64,000 nucleotides of DNA from NCBI GenBank assembly GCA_949752745.1, contig OX457024.1, positions 111,032,219 to 111,096,218 on the forward strand, in the 5' to 3' direction. Source of the stretch: Protula sp. h YS-2021 (lineage: Eukaryota; Annelida; Polychaeta; Sabellida; Serpulidae). A model generated the notes under the pieces. It saw only the letters and a program-made list of their open reading frames with translations. It had not been told where the DNA came from and did not search any database. Below are positions 26,161-38,010 of this stretch, piece after piece (the stretch's first letter is position 1; each line of letters opens with the position of its first letter). Made by a program: the position numbers and the translations under genes.

Positions 26161-26517
26161 ATGGATGCAACAAACACATGTAAATTGCCTTGTAAACACG
26201 TTTTTATTTCAGAAAGAACTTACGAAAAGCTTCTTTGGTTTGTACAAGGGTATCACAAAAAATATTATACACACCTCGTAATATCTGTATTACTTCAGGT
26301 AAGTTATTTCATGCATAATAACATGTTGAATTTCGTCTTTTACGAGCAGCATTTGAATCTTAAAAGTGGTGTTTTGCTAAAGTCAAATAGCTTCTCGATT
26401 TTCTTTGACCTCTTTGATTTTGGTAAATTACAAAAACGCTCTCTACTACCACATGGACTAACTTTGTTTCTATCTCCCTGTTATCGGATATGGCGTATTA
26501 TAGTTTTCGTAAATTAG
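26161..26517 (+). other. Unassigned 118-codon open frame
   Basis: An open frame beginning ATG-GAT with a 'CKLPCKHVFISERTYEKL' N-terminus. A good 5' splice-site match ('cttcaggtaagtt') falls within it near 26297, so at most the first ~45 codons might be an exon. No domain is recognised and no partner exon was found. It lies just left of the duplicated gypsy DNA. It may be chance. Confidence 0.2.
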
Positions 26518-27568
26518 AATTTGTGACATAGTTAAGAATTCAACCTCCAAAGGAAAGAATGCCACGTTTTAGTCTCTCATTATTACACAGATCGGCGCTC
26601 AGTTTTGTGAGCTCGTCAAATGTCTCATCGAAATATTTTGTTTCGCGATATATTGGTTGTTTAACGTTTCTTACCATGTATCTTGTTTGCAAAATCATTA
26701 TACCTTTATCGTGTACACAACCTAGCTGTTATTTCCAGAAACGACTAATAAAAAGTATCACTTAACTCCAAATAATACTGAGTTGACTTTGTTAAGGTTC
26801 AATATCATTCTTGTCAATAATGACTGCTGTACTGTAGGAGATTTGATCTTTGGATCTCATGGATCTTACTGTAAGACGTAACTCCCCGTGGGTCATAAAA
26901 ATTGTAGCGAAATATAAGGTGATGAAAATCATTATCACAATTCACAAAATATACACATACTAAACCTTCATGACTGTTTAACGCCATTTTCACTTCGTTG
27001 GCTTATCAAACTTAACAGATGAGCTCGGTCGTTTAATTTATTGGGATCCTAATCAATCCATTCCAACATCAAATTGACTATAAATTAATTTTTGCCTTGG
27101 TTTTCATTATGAACATGACTTACTGTGTTTATTCGTTGAATTTTTTTTGTAATCGTCCTCCTCGCTATTATTTTGTCAATTAAGTTTTTTTTGCTAGAAT
27201 TTAAATCATAACGATAACATTTGGTTTCTGTTCAATCTACCTTAGGATTCGTCACGCTTGCCACTTGAACTTGAACTGAGAGACGATTTGTTTTTCTTGG
27301 GCAGATCAACCCAATTTTCATCAGAGCAGTTTGATTTAGCGTTCGAAAACTCTAATTTTGCTCTCATTAAGGTTTGAATACGGAGTGTATTGTATCTTTC
27401 TGCAGGATCGTATTGCATGGATTCGTCATCTAAGATTTCGATTGTATCGCGGAAAATGTTTCAACTATATTCGATGTGTGCTAGCCTAAGTTTTTCTGCA
27501 TGAACACCTTTTTCCTTCCCGGTTCCCTGGTCTGGGATGTGAAAGTATACGGGCCCCGTTCTTTCAAC

Positions 27569-27589
27569 CTAACCTAACCTAACCTTATC
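27569..27589. repeat. (AACCT)4 run at a deletion junction
   Basis: Four tandem AACCT units sit exactly where the right copy of the duplication keeps about 150 bp of extra sequence, which ends in 'tctaacctta'. It looks like a repair scar made by slippage on that end. AACCT/AGGTT also matches an arthropod-type telomere unit, but four units inside a transposon fossil do not indicate a telomere. Confidence 0.7.
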
Positions 27590-27929
27590 GTTTTCACGAC
27601 AAACATACATATTGATCTGTGCTTCTCTGAAGGCACAATACAACTTTTTCAACATGGTTAGTGCATAGTCTTCCCCCACATATTTATACCTAGGATTCAG
27701 AATTGGATAACGCCTATACACAAGAAAGTATGGGATAAAATGCGTTAATTCATGAACTGAAATCCTATAAGCCATTAAAATGAAGGAATCTCTTTGAGCC
27801 AGTCCGAGCAATTTCCCTGTGCGTATTTGGTGATGACGTCAATTTGCACACGATGAGCAAATTGAAAGACATCTGTGCATATTTTAGCTATTTTAGATGC
27901 TTAAGTAAAAGCTCGATATTTCGTTTGCG

Positions 27930-28335
27930 TTATCTGACAGTATAACTCAAGGGAAAATTGCCTTGAAATACGTTAGTCACTTTCAACTGATTTCTTAGAG
28001 ATTCGGTAACATCGAGGCCAGCCACTAAAGTGATCAACTCCTGACATCTCACCTGTATCGCTGGCGGATACTGACCTGCCACATTAATACTGATCAGCTC
28101 GAAAGAGTAGTTTGAAATATCCTGCATAGGAATACGGGCTTTTCCAAACGGCCTTGCTGTACATAAACCACAGTGTTTTATCAAACATACATTGTCCTGC
28201 GTCCGTGTACATTGTTTTCCAACCATACCATTTTCTCACATTGTCGTACGTCTTGTCTAAACCCATTATGGCCTTCGAAATACTCGCTAGGGTGCGCTTG
28301 CTCTGGAATAGTCTGTAGCAGTGCTTTGGGTACAA
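27930..28335 (-). pseudogene. Gypsy integrase fragment (zinc-binding region and start of core), left copy
   Basis: Two overlapping minus-strand frames together contain 'GLDKTYDNVRKWYGWKTMYTD', 'CGLCTARPFGKARIPMQDIS' and 'SFELISINVAGQYPPAIQ'. These correspond to the H2C2 finger ('GHLGIDKTYxxVRxxYYW'), 'CxxCQ' and the 'ExIsxDxxGPxP' start of the catalytic core of gypsy integrases. The first catalytic Asp position reads Asn (SINVAG), and a frameshift separates the pieces, so it is inactive. Confidence 0.75.
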
Positions 28336-29333
28336 CTAATTGAAGACAGTTTGTATTGTTGAATTGTGCTCAGAAATATGTCCGAAAGACCATCTAACAT
28401 TACAAATGTACTTTTGATTGCTTCGCCTTGAGATTGTTCAAGAAAGCGGATATTTTCAGATAACTCTGGATCCTGGCATCCTAATTGTTGAATTTTACCG
28501 GGCTCCAGTTGTGGATCATCCTATGATTCAGATTTAGAGTTGAAATTCGGAAAATGATTCATTTATATTTCTTTTAAATTTTAGCGGATCTAAATCAGAA
28601 CAATCAATGACATTGATTGCATTGACACCATTTTCTCAAACTCATTTCAAAAATTTTCTCTAAATATACTCTGAATATATTTTTCAACTTTTTCAATCAC
28701 ATGTTGCAGGTTAGATAGGATACCAAAGGATCCATTACCTCCATAAGAACTTAAAGCCTCTTGAAAGCAACGTTTCAGCTCGTAAAAATCTTTTATTTGG
28801 GGAAATTTAAGATTAATGTACAGCTCATTCACTCTTGTTGAAAAGTTTCATGATTTGTGTCCTTGCTCTTGCGGTGGGATTCTTTTATCCCCAAATAAAA
28901 CATCTGAAGGATTATGGTTATCTGGTAAATATGGCATAACACTCCTTTTGTGTCCTTGCTTGTGTGGTGGGATTCTTTTATCCCCAAAACAACATCTGAA
29001 GGATTTTGGTTACCTGGTAAATATTCAATATCGCAACCGTATTCTCACAGAGCAATTGACCACTGAATTCTTGCGCTCTTTTTTTCCCAAATAAACAGGG
29101 TTCGCAATGGTTTGTGGTATGTAAAAACCAAGAACTGCTGCCCAGTTGAAAATGTCTGAGTTTATTGTATGCATGTAGAATGGAATAACACTCCTTTTGT
29201 GTGAACAGCCAATGTAACTGACTGCCTGTTAATTATTTTGAGATATTTTGGATAACACGCTTCTTAACTTCAGCTTTTAGTGAGAGCGGCTGCTACTGCA
29301 TAGCTTGATGCATTGGCATAAGGTTTATATGGC

Positions 29334-29597
29334 TTATGGATGAGCCAGTGCTGGTGCTGTAATCGGGCATTCTTTATGCCCTTCGAAAAACTCCTGAGGT
29401 TCCGGAGTCCAGTTGAAATTAATTTTCTTTTGAATAAGATCAGTAACTGGCTTAGCTATGTCACTGAAATCTTTGATAAAATTTCTATAATATGAAGTCA
29501 TACCAATAAATGACCTTACCTCTTTGATTGTTTTGATTGCACTTACCTGGGTCTTACTATTCTGGGTATTGAAGAATTTCATTCCCTGAAATAACAT
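29334..29597 (-). pseudogene. Gypsy RT to RNase H connection fragment, left copy
   Basis: The minus-strand frame includes 'KEVRSFIGMTSYYRNFIKDF', 'SDIAKPVTDLIQKK' and 'FNWTPEPQEFFE', the conserved connection between the reverse transcriptase thumb and RNase H of Ty3/gypsy elements. Immediately upstream (29640-29700) 'LKFKLSKYSLLQSKV' and 'LGHVISGNE' mark the end of the RT domain. An internal deletion removed most of the RT palm, including the YxDD box. Confidence 0.85.
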
Positions 29598-31302
29598 GAC
29601 CCAGGTTCCTGACCTTGCTCTGGAGCAGGCTATATTTGGATAGTTTAAATTTAAGGGCTTTGCGAATAAACAATAATGTCACCAATAAAACAATCCGTCT
29701 ACACATACAGACCGTCAGAAAGAACCTTAGTTTCTGGTTGTGAAAAGGTCCTAAACTTCCCCTGCAACAAAGCATTTTCCATTTCTGTAAGTACGTCTTG
29801 TAGAGATGCTGTATTGACACTCTATGCAGCTCGTCAAATGTCTCATCGAAATATTTTGTTTCGCGATATATTGGTTGTTTAACGTTTCTTACCATGTATC
29901 TTGTTTGCAAAATCATTATACCTTTATCGTGTACACAACCTAGCTGTTATTTTCAGAAACGACTCATAAAAAGTATCACTTAACTGCGTATAATATTGAG
30001 TTGACTTTGTTTAGGTTCAATATCATTTTTGTCAATAATGACTGCTGTACTGTAGGAGATATGATCTTTGGATCTCATGGATCTTACTGTAAGACGTAAA
30101 CTCCCCGTGAGTCATAAAAAAGTATAAGGTGATGAAAATCATTATCATAATTCACAAAATATACACATACTAAACCTTCATGGCTGTTTCACGCCATTTT
30201 TACTTCGTTGGCTTATCAAACTTATCAGATGAGCTCGGTCGTTTAATTAGGATCGCTGCAATGAATGGCCAATTTATTGGGATCCTACTCAATCCATTCC
30301 AACATTAAATTTACTATGAACCACCAGAAATTAATTTTTGCCTTGATTTTATTGTGAACATCACTTACTGTGTTTATTCGTTGATATTTTTTGTAATCGT
30401 TCTCCTCGCTATTATTTTGTCATTTAATGTTTTTAGCTAGAATTTAAATCATAACGATAACAATTGTTTTCTGTTCAGTCTACCTTAGGATTCGTCACGC
30501 TTGACACTTGAACTTGAACTGAGAGACGATTTGTGTTTCTTGGGCAGATCAACCCAATTTTCATCAGAGCAGTTTGATTTAGCGTTCAAAAACTCTAATT
30601 TTGCTCTCATTAAGGGTTACATACGCAGTGTATTGTATCTTTCTGCAGGATCGTATTGCATGGATTCGTCATCTAAGATTTCGATTGTATCGCGGAAAAT
30701 GTTCCAACTATATTCGATGTGTGCTAGCCTTCTGCATTAACACCTTTTTCCTTCCCCGTTAACTGGTCTGGAATATGAAAGTATACGGGCCCCGTTCTTT
30801 CAATAATGTGAACGAAAGGTTACCTTTTAAGGCTATACTTTGTCCATTTATTTTGCTTACTCGTCGTATCGTAATAAAAGGCAGAGCCGCCTACTTCTAA
30901 AGTCTGCAAGCTAGCCTTCTTCCTTATCTAACCTTATGGTTTTCGCGACAAGCATACATATTGATCTGCGCTTCTTTGAAGGCACAATACAAATTTTTCA
31001 ACATGGTTAGTGCATAGTCTTCACCCACATTTTTATATCTAGGATTCAGAATTGGATCACGCCAATATACAAGAAAGTGTGGGATAAAATGCGTTTATTC
31101 ATGAACTGAAATCCTATAAGCCATTAAAATGAAGGAATCTCTTTGAGCCAGTCTGAGCAATTTCCCTGTGCGTATTTGGCGATGACGTCAATTTGCACAC
31201 GATGAGCCCGTTCGACATTACCATTTGAGGATGCGTGAAAGACATCTGTACATATTTTAGCTATTTTAGATGCTTAAGTAAAAGCTCGATATTCCGTTTG
31301 CG

Positions 31303-31660
31303 TTATCTGACAGTGTAACTCAAGGGAAAATTGCCTTGAAATACGTTACTCACTTTCAACTGATTTCTTGGAGATTCGTTAGCATCGAGGCCAGCCACTA
31401 AAGTGATCAACTCCTGACATCTCACCTGTATCGCTGGCGGATACCGACCTGCCACATTAATACTGATCAGCTCGAAAGAGTAGTTTGAAATATCCTGCAT
31501 AGGAATACGGGCTTTTCCAAACGGCCTTGCTGTACATAAACCACAGTGTTTTATCAAACATACATTGTCCGTGTACATTGTTTTCCAACAATACCATTTT
31601 CTCACATTGTCGTACGTCTTGTCTAAACCCATTATGGCCTTCGAAATACTCGCTAGGGTG
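31303..31660 (-). pseudogene. Gypsy integrase fragment, right copy
   Basis: Parallel to 27930-28335, with 'GLDKTYDNVRKWYCWKTMYTD' and 'SFELISINVAGRYPPAIQ'. Here a 10-base difference near 31569 joins the finger and core pieces in one frame, which the left copy does not have. It still carries the Asn in place of the first catalytic Asp and lacks the rest of the core. Confidence 0.75.
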
Positions 31661-32672
31661 TGCTTGCTCTAGAATAGTCTGTAGCAGTGCTTTGGGTATA
31701 ACTAATTGAAGACAGTTTGTATTGTTGAATTGTGCTCAGAAATATGTCCGAAAGACCATCTAACATTACAAATGTACCTTTGATTGCTTGACCTTGGGAT
31801 TGTTCAAAAAGGCGGATATTTTCAGATAACTCTGGATCCTGGCATCCTAATTGTTGAATTTTACCGGGCTCCAGTTGTGGATCATCCTATGATTCAGATT
31901 TAGAGTTGAAATTCGGAAAAAGATTCATCTAAATTTCTTTTAAATTTTAGCGGATCTAAATCAGAACAATCAATGACATTGATTGCATTGACACCATTTC
32001 CTCAAAATTATTTAAAAAATTTTCTCTAAATCTACTCTGAATATATTTTTCAACATTTTCAATCACATCTTGCAGGTTAGATAGGACACCAAAGGATCCA
32101 TTACCTCCATAAGAACTTAAAGCCTCTTGAAAGCAACGTTTCAGCTCGTACAAATCTTTTATTTGGGGAAATGTAAGATTAATGTGCAGCTCATTCACTC
32201 TTGTTGAAAAGTTTCATGATTTGTGTCCTTGCTCTTGCGGTGGGATTCTTTTATCCCCAAATAAAACATCTGAAGGATTTTGGTTATCTGGTAAATATGG
32301 CATAACACTCCTTTTGTGTCCTTTCTTGTGTGGTGGGATTCTTTTATCCCAAAAAACAACATCTGAAGGATTTTGGTTACCTGGTAAATATTCGATATCG
32401 CAACCGTATTCTCACAGAGTAGTTGACCACTGAATTCTTGCGCAATAGTTTGTGGTATGTAAAAAACCAAGAACAGCTTCCCAGTTGAAAATGTCTCAGT
32501 TTATTGCATGCATGTAGAATGGCATAACACTCCTTTTGTGTGTACGGCCACTGTAACTGACTGCCTGTTAATTATTTTGAGATATTTTGGATTACACGCT
32601 TCTTAACTTCAGCTTTTAGTGAGAGCGGCTGCTACTGCATAGCCTGATGCATAGGTATAAGGTTGATATGGC

Positions 32673-32936
32673 TTATGGATGAGCCAGCGCTGGTGCTGTA
32701 ATCGGGCATTCTTTACGCCCTTCGAAAAACCCCTGAGGTTCCGGAGTCCAGTTGAAATTAATTTTCTTTTGAATAAGATCAGTAACTGGCTTAGCTATGT
32801 CACTGAAATCTTTGATAACATTTCTATAATATGAAGTCATACCAATAAATGATCTTACCTCTTTGATTGTTTTGAATGCACTTACCTGGGTCTTACTATT
32901 CTGCGTATGGAAGAATTCCATTCCCTGAAATAACAT
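32673..32936 (-). pseudogene. Gypsy RT to RNase H connection fragment, right copy
   Basis: Nearly identical to 29334-29597 ('KEVRSFIGMTSYYRNVIKDF', 'KPVTDLIQKK', 'FNWTPEPQGFFE'), with scattered substitutions. The upstream RT remnant is broken as in the left copy. Confidence 0.85.
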
Positions 32937-33214
32937 GACCCAGGTTCCTGACTTTGCTCTGGAGCAGGCTATATTTGGATAGTTTAAGTTTGAACCCTGC
33001 TTTTAAAAGCGTTCAAATTCAAGTTTGAGATGTTTATATTGTCTTACGGCCTTCGCGAATAAACAATAATGTCGCCAATAAAACAATCTGTCTACACATA
33101 CAGACCGTCAGAAAGAACCTTAGTTTCTGGTAGTGAAAAGGTCCTAAACTTCCCCCGCAACAAAGCATTTTCCATTTCTGTAAGTACGTCTTGTAGAGAC
33201 GCTGTATTGACACT

Positions 33215-33310
33215 CTATGCAGAAACTTTGTGCAAAGCCTTCGTATAAACCTTTGATTTTGCGTAGACATTCTGGTATTGACTTTGTGCAAGGATTTCTT
33301 CCTAATGGAG
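33215..33310. repeat. Remnant of L5 intron 2 minisatellite
   Basis: 'aaactttgtgcaaag', 'gcgtagacattctgg' and 'gactttgtgcaagg' are degenerate units of the same short repeat found in intron 2 of L1-L4. It touches the right end of the gypsy duplication. Confidence 0.6.
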
Positions 33311-33654
33311 AAGTTGTGTGTGACTTAGGATTGCAATGAAAACCTTTCTGGCTGAAAACATCACATGGTGAAAAGAATGTATTTTTAAAATTTAAAAACT
33401 GGTTTTCATTTTTGATCTCTGTCATGCTATCATGCTACGTCGCAATGCTTGTACAAAGGCGGCGACAGCCGTAATTGTAGAAACTGGAACATAAACAGCA
33501 CAAAGAATCACCTACTGGTTTATAAAAAAACTAGACAGATCCAGAAATCACATCAAAACGAGAATGCCTGAATGCATGAGGAATCACAGATAGACACGGG
33601 AACAAATAAATCTAAAGAATGAAGAACCCATAGGTACAGAAAACATGCATTTAC

Positions 33655-33790
33655 TCGTATTGGTACAGGAACGAACAGCGGTGGTTATTGGCGTCAGCAT
33701 TTCAATCCATCGCTTTTCTTGCTGCAGGAAAGCATGTTTCTGCAAATTTAGAGGATTGGTATGTCAGCTTTGCATTGGCTCTCTCTGATA
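33655..33790 (-). pseudogene. L5: orphan F-type lectin exon 2 with a premature stop
   Basis: The acceptor 'cgttacag' is followed by 'VSERANAKLTYQSS', as in exon 2 of the other copies. At the conserved V/M-D-G-N motif the Gly codon is TGA ('KAMD*NADAN'), and the terminal 'CSCTxT' block reads 'CSFLYQY'. The exon is 136 bp against 126-135 in the relatives, which changes the outgoing phase, and the donor is 'gagtaaat' rather than 'gtaagt'. There is no PAN exon to the right: L4's last exon begins only about 0.3-0.5 kb away. Exons 3-5 to the left are missing, replaced by gypsy DNA. Its flank (33560-33650) is most like that of L2 (54050-54140), so L5 is a relative of L2. Confidence 0.8.
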
Positions 33791-34419
33791 CTGTAACGGT
33801 GAGGATTTTATACCTAAATTCAAATAACGAATTATCAACAAAACTCAATGTTAACTCCAATGTTGACAAAAATGTTGATGCATTCCTGGTGTCAGTTATT
33901 TCGCAGCCACTACGGACCTTAAGTGATCGCAAAGGTACATTGTACGGATAACTTGTTCCCGCATTTTACCTTTGTTTTGGCTGGTCGTGGTATTTTCTTA
34001 TGAAGCCCGACTCTTGGTGACATTGTTGAAAACGACGAATTGTTGATGACACCCGTGTTGGCGACTGCCGCTTGTGTCATGCCGATATGAAACAGATCAG
34101 GTTTTATACTGCAATGGACTTTATCCTTTTTTGGATATACCTGATTACTATATTGCGGCCAACGCAAGGCATGCACTGTATTTGATTTGTGCATAGTTGC
34201 CGTTTAAGATTCAATATGACTGCGAACTGTATATGGAGGTTCAATAAGTTTGAAATAAAATTTTTATCCATGTTTTTTAAATGTATATTTGCAGTGACGT
34301 ACTCGTTCAGTAATGGCACATACAATAGTTCCGATTATCATAATAATTGGTTTGTGATGCATACGTCTTGAACAAATGGCTTCTGTGAAACGTTGTCTTC
34401 GCAACAATTTGCGATGAAT

Positions 34420-34810
34420 ATTCAAGACAGCCAGTTGGGCAGATGTCCAAGGTATGCTATTTAAAGTTGTACACAACTGTTGATCATCACTGTTGCATTA
34501 TGTTTCACACTATTGCAGTTGTTGTTGCTAATGATGGGGAAACCATTGAGGAAAACCTAACGGTCTGGTTCTGCAAAAATCTTGAGGAAGTTCGTCATCA
34601 TAATTCAAGATGAGACATGGAAGAAAAGTAACTGTAGACGATTTTAACCAGCCATTCCAATATAAACATTCAGGATTTTATAGACGGACAGGAGCCGACT
34701 AACGATGCTCTTGTTGTTAGAGAGTGCTCTTGCCATGTCTCTTGTGCATGGGCTAAGTAGTCAAAGAAAAAGAAAACAGGAATATGTTTACGAAAGAGCA
34801 GATATGTGCA
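34420..34810. repeat. Conserved intron-4 block, L4 copy
   Basis: Starts 'aatattcaagacagccagtt' and matches 45131-45570 (L3) and 58556-59540 (L1). All lie on the exon 5 side of intron 4. A plus-strand frame with 'VWFCKNLEEV' is visible, but no frame is kept intact in all three copies. Confidence 0.7.
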
Positions 34811-36610
34811 ACCGTATTCCCTGATCTTTCAATATCGAAAATTTCACTCTGCTGATTACTGTAAGTTTGTGCTTAACATCGACATAGCCACGAAACTAAA
34901 AGACAGAGAGTTTAGTTACACATCTGTCTCCAAATGAGTTGGTCCACACTCTAGTTGACTAAGTTATTATTCTTGGAAACTTTATGTAATTCTTTCATGT
35001 GATAAATACTGTATGATATTCGGAACAACTTAATCACCTTGTAGTTAATGTCTTTTGACTATTGTCTATTAGCAGTTTAATGCATCGGCTACGTGTGTCC
35101 ACAGACCAGACAGAACTGATTTATTACAGATTGTGAAATATAAGGTCTGAAATTTCTCTTGTACCTTAGAAATTGTTCTTGTACCACCTTAACTATGTAA
35201 TGACGGTCCTTTCTAAAAATAGATTAACACTTTTTTATTAAAACACCTTCATTTTATGTTCCATCTACACTGCGTTAAACCCACCTTTCTAACAAAATAC
35301 TAATTTGTGCAGAAAAGTTCTATAGTTTTTGCTAATCACTATTGTCAATCAACTAACAAATATTATCTCATTATTAAAATTTTCATGATGATATTAAATC
35401 GAATTTTATGGCGTGCACTTTGTTAGTTTGAATTCAGTTTTAATAGAAGAGATATCTACAAAAAGCAACTTCATACTTCTATCAAAACGTGTTTCAACTT
35501 ACATTCATTATACAAACGTATCGACATTAAAAATCATCTGCTAATCTTTGTTCTGAATGTTTACAGAAAGATAATTGACAGTTGTTTTAATGACAAAACA
35601 CTTGGAAGTATTGTGCAATATAAATTTTCTCTTGGCATCACTTGGTGGGATTAATTACTACATGTTTTTTTATTGCTCCAAAACCAACACCTATCGCAGA
35701 TTTGTCTGTTTTATATTAGAAGGTTTTTTTCGCAAGTGTTTCGGGGTACAAAAGTTTCCGTTGCAATAAGGGGACAATTTTTGAAAATACCTTTGTTTTA
35801 TTTTCAACAGATAGATTACTCAGCAGAGAGATAAAGGTCTGATGTCCCTTACAATGTTGTCACTTCCTTCAGAGATTTTCCTTTTTATGCATAAACCTTC
35901 ACTTTCGCAAGGGTTAAACATCTCGCATTTTGAAGCTGAATACTCAGATATCTACAACAATAATAAGCTACACTTGCTGTTAAGAGATGTAAGGGAAAGG
36001 CGTAGACCGTTTTAAATCAATTTTGAATTGAATATCCCAACAGCTTTATTGTAATTCATTGCCAACTGGGCAATTAATTGATGCGCTAAAATAAATTAAT
36101 AGAAGACTTTTATGTAACTTTCACAACCTGCCTATTTTCTTATTGGCAACTGCATTAGATATTTCAGTTTGAAATAAAATTATACATTTCTGTTTGATTA
36201 TTAAAAAAATCAACACCTTTAATGTTCTTCCTCGACACCTTTATCTTAATTACCACTTACTGCCAATCGGTCATTTAATTACAGCACATACCTGATGCAA
36301 AACAGCATATATTAACCGTGAACTAAAACGATGCAATATTTTGTATTAATTTACAATTATTTGGTGAATGCCACGACTCTATTATCATTATATTAAAATG
36401 TTCAAGAGTTTGCGAACTTTGACGCATTTCATTCGGGCATTTAATTCTAAATTAATACTTGTTCATAATTGTGACTTTGGATGCATTCTTGTCAAGATTT
36501 TAAATCTAAATTAAATCTAAATTTGCGTTAAACTGTATTTTAGCCCAAGCTCCTGGTTGCTGTGTTTAGGAGCAACAATCATTCAGGTTCGACCACGAAC
36601 ATTGTATTAC
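34811..36610. other. L4 intron 4, alignable with L3 and L1 introns
   Basis: Long stretches match 45570-47660 and 59540-61970, such as 'gaagctgaatactcagatat', 'ccaatcggtcatttaatta' and the 'acgcatttcattc' region. This shows the duplication unit included the whole intron. No exon was found inside it. Confidence 0.6.
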
Positions 36611-37019
36611 CTTACTGTGAGGAATGTAATGCATTTTCTATCCTCATACAGATTAGCTATTCCGCCAATATAATTGCAAAGTTGTTTGTTGACATATTTG
36701 GATGAACGTCTTGTTCCCCTATGTAAATGTAAACGTTATTCAGTCCTTCTGCTTTAAATAGACAGGGATGAGAAATATGAAGTAACTTATAAATTTACAA
36801 TCAAAGAAACATTCAACTTGAAAATTTAAAAAAAAAACGAAATGCATTCTATTTCAATTCTTCAACAAACCTTTTCACAGAAAACCAATCAAAACAAACA
36901 ACCAATTTTATCAAGCCTAACAGATTAATTCAGATAATTCGGATATCTGAGTATATAGCTCTTAAATCAAACTTTCGTTAAAGTATTCTGCGTATTGTTC
37001 TGCAATATTCTGATATGAC

Positions 37020-37677
37020 CTGGAAAATTTCAGCTAAAATTTGAACATTTTGAGTTATGTTATTTGAGGAACTCTGCCTTACCACAACTTATCTGATATG
37101 TTTCAGATTTTGACTGACGTCACTACAAAAGATCCACGTTCCACCATTGTGATGCTTCGTTTTCTGTCAATGAAGAATGCTTGTAAGTCAATTCTTTTGC
37201 ATTTATTATGGAGGTATTGCGTAGAAGCCTTATATAAGAGTGTTTGTATAGACTCTCTAATGAAATTTGTGAAGAAACTTTGTACAAACAACTTGTGTAG
37301 ATTCTTTGTGATGGCGCTTTGTATAGGCACTATGTGTTCTGGTATAACCTGGGAAATTTCAGCTAAAATTTGAACATTTTGAGTTATGTTATTTGAGGAA
37401 CTCTGCCTTACCACAACTTATCTGATATGTTCCAGATTTTGACTGACGTCACTACAAAAGATCCACGTTCCACCATTGTGATGCTTCGTTTTCTGTCAAT
37501 GAAGAATGCTTGTAAGTCAATTCTTTTGCATTTATTATGGAGGTATTGCGTAGAAGCCTTATATAAGAGTGTTTGTATAGACTCTCTACTGAAATTTGTG
37601 AAGAAACTTTGTACAAACAACTTGTGTAGATACTTTGTGATGGCACTTTGTATAGGCACTGTGTGTACAGACTTTGT
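37020..37677. repeat. Tandem duplication of about 329 bp containing L4 exon 3
   Basis: 37020-37348 and 37349-37677 are almost identical, from 'cctggaaaatttcagctaaa' through exon 3 to 'actttgtgatggc'. The offset, measured at 'cagattttgactg' (37104 and 37433), is 329 bp. Both copies hold the same stop codons in exon 3, so the duplication followed inactivation. Confidence 0.95.
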
Positions 37678-38010
37678 GAAGACACTTTGTGTGGATACTT
37701 TGTGTACAAATTTTGTGCCAACATTTTAAGCAGATAATTTGTGACGGCACTTTTGAACGCACTCTGTGTAGCTACTGTGTGTCTAAACACCTTGTTTAGA
37801 ACGTTTGGGGAGACACTGTCGGTAAGTACTTTGTGTGGCTTGAGCTAGAGTTTCGACGATTGCTAGACACGTTTTGTATGTGTTTTATGTAAGCAAAAAG
37901 ACTTAGTTCAGAAATTTTATGGAAAGGCTTTGTTTAGTCTTTTGTACATATGCTGTATGGAGACATGGTCTATAGACTTTGTTTGAGGACTGCGTAGATA
38001 TTGTGTGTAG
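37500..38010. repeat. L4 intron 2 minisatellite
   Basis: Degenerate 15-18 bp units of the type 'acactttgtgtagac' fill most of intron 2. The same repeat occupies the equivalent intron of L1, L2 and L3 and a remnant of L5. The minus-strand translation gives the false 'LYKVSSQSLYTQ' repeats. Confidence 0.8.

Larger units (their letters stand above)
26611..29828 (-). mobile_element. Decayed Ty3/gypsy segment, left copy of a tandem duplication
   Basis: This segment is a near-identical direct copy of 29829-33222. The two abut: the left copy ends '...cactctatgcag' and the right copy starts at once with 'ctcgtcaaatg'. Read on the minus strand it carries a disrupted pol: reverse transcriptase end (about 29916-29640), RT-RNase H connection (29597-29334) and an integrase zinc-finger/core start (28335-27930). 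No LTRs, gag or complete frame are visible. Compared with the right copy it lacks roughly 150 bp near 27565, where a short (AACCT)4 run lies instead, and has other small indels. The copies share most of their damage, so they decayed before the duplication. Confidence 0.85.
29829..33222 (-). mobile_element. Decayed Ty3/gypsy segment, right copy of the tandem duplication
   Basis: Same content as 26611-29828 with a few additional sequences (about 30250-30275, the ~150 bp near 30800-30930, about 31208-31230 and about 33000-33050). The minus-strand integrase remnant is at 31660-31303 and the RT-RNase H connection at 32936-32673. The right boundary falls at 'ctctatgcag', after which sequence continues as 'aaactttgtgcaaag', the minisatellite typical of lectin intron 2. 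The duplicated block therefore ends inside lectin copy L5. Confidence 0.85.

Noticed and set aside
27569..27589. Internal telomere sequence (AACCT)n
   Set aside because: Only four units, located at an indel between two transposon copies; a repair scar explains it better.
37103..37414. Separate 100-residue proteins in the 37 kb region
   Set aside because: They are the two tandem copies of dead L4 exon 3 plus intron minisatellite, read in shifted frames.
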